Of a stretch of DNA of 64,000 nucleotides, positions 63,292 through 64,000 are shown in pieces. The position numbers were made by a program, and so were the translations under genes. Source of the DNA: Doryteuthis pealeii (Eukaryota > Mollusca > Cephalopoda > Myopsida > Loliginidae); the NCBI GenBank assembly GCA_023376005.1, contig CM042181.1, forward strand, positions 23,218,013 through 23,282,012, read 5' to 3'. Within the stretch, counting starts at the first letter, position 1; each line of letters starts with the position of its first letter. Below the pieces are notes generated by a model that was given only the letters and a program-made list of their open reading frames with translations, was not told where the DNA came from and made no database searches.

Positions 63292-63690
63292 GATTAACAT
63301 AGGATGACCACAGAACTGGACAATGCCTTCTGTTTATACAGTTAACATAGGATGACCACAGAACTGGACAATGCCTTCTGTTTATACAGTTAACATAGGA
63401 TGACCACAGAACTGGACAATGCCTTCTGTTTATACAGTTAACATAGGATGACCACAGAACTGGACAATGCCTTCTGTTTATACAGTTAACATAGGATGAC
63501 CACAGAACTGGACAATGCCTTCTGTTTATACAGTTAACATAGGATGACACAGAACTGGACAATGCCTTCTGTTTATACAGTTAACATAGGATGACCACAG
63601 AACTGGACAATGCCTTCTGTTTATACAGTTAACATAGGATGACCACAGAACTGGACAATGCCTTCTGTTTATACAGTTAACATAGGATGA
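63292..63690. repeat. 48-bp satellite, eight units
   Basis: The unit contains ACAGTTAACATAGGATGACC, ACAGAACTGG and ACAATGCCTTCTGTTTAT. Units are almost identical; the sixth has lost one C (GATGACACAG). 48 is divisible by 3, so the array is open in some frames, but this is not evidence of coding. Diverged units continue at 63680-63800. Confidence 0.95.
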
Positions 63691-64000
63691 CCATGTACCT
63701 AGACAAGGCTCTCATGGCTATCTTTTGACTATTGTCTATATTCGATAATTGTAAAACTAGATTTCAGCTTTAAGGTTAACATTGGATGACCATATACCTA
63801 GACCAGGGAACACCAAACTTTTTTCCCTGTGGGACGGATAATTGATAAAATAACGAGCACTGGCCATATTATTATTGTGTTCAATACTTGCTAGTCAGAA
63901 TGAAAGCTCTGAGAAAAAGATGTAAAACAAAATTTATCTTTCCATGTTATATTCATGGATGAATGGCGTAAGATGCACAAGAACAAATTTAACCAATATA

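Noticed and set aside
63215..63562. 115-residue minus-strand frame with repeats of SYVNCINRRHCPVLW
   Set aside because: Product of the 48-bp satellite (48 is divisible by three). No start context, domain or splice evidence.

Overview
Eukaryotic genomic DNA, AT-rich, with long introns and a dense population of dispersed repeats. The only gene I can follow with confidence is on the minus strand: the 5' two thirds of an animal BAZ1A/ACF1 gene, which encodes the large non-catalytic subunit of the ACF/CHRAC chromatin remodellers. Fifteen coding exons are placed (49884 down to 8472), each with usable splice sites and compatible phases. They encode about 1012 residues covering the WAC, DDT and WHIM regions. 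The PHD finger and bromodomain exons expected at the C-terminus are not recognised here and probably lie left of position 1. The intron-rich layout and the repeat types (5S-rRNA-derived and tRNA-derived SINEs, mariner, RT-type LINE debris) fit an invertebrate, perhaps a mollusc or another lophotrochozoan. The species cannot be named from sequence alone.

Layout. 1-8471: presumed intron beyond the last visible exon, holding a dead mariner transposase, MITEs and SINE copies. 8472-28605: exons 15 to 2 with repeat-filled introns. 28606-49771: intron 1, about 21 kb. It includes a 200-N assembly gap (40837-41036) whose two flanks are near-identical copies of the same ~1.99 kb, so this part looks falsely duplicated. 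49772-49884: exon 1 with the start codon. 50500-50800: relatively GC-richer DNA that probably holds the promoter. 51000-64000: intergenic repeats, namely an inverted-repeat block with LINE remains (54.2-56.1 kb), a tandemly repeated reverse-transcriptase fragment (56.4-57.4 kb), a 91-bp satellite (57.45-60.1 kb), nested SINE and MITE insertions (60.1-61.1 kb), a segmental duplication plus LTR-like DNA (61.25-62.43 kb), and a 48-bp satellite (63.3-63.7 kb).

Points that most deserve a second look: a one-base frame break inside a Glu-coding tract of exon 15; the duplicated gap flanks; tandem repeats in intron 1 that carry copies of the exon-1 splice donor; a 5S-rRNA-headed SINE whose 3' tail is shared with a larger dispersed repeat; foldback elements that carry SINEs in their loops and hammerhead-like core motifs; and several nested insertions with clean target-site duplications that give a relative order of events. 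I did not find a clearly new gene system; the novelty is in the repeats. Coordinates were read by hand and could be off by a base or two.
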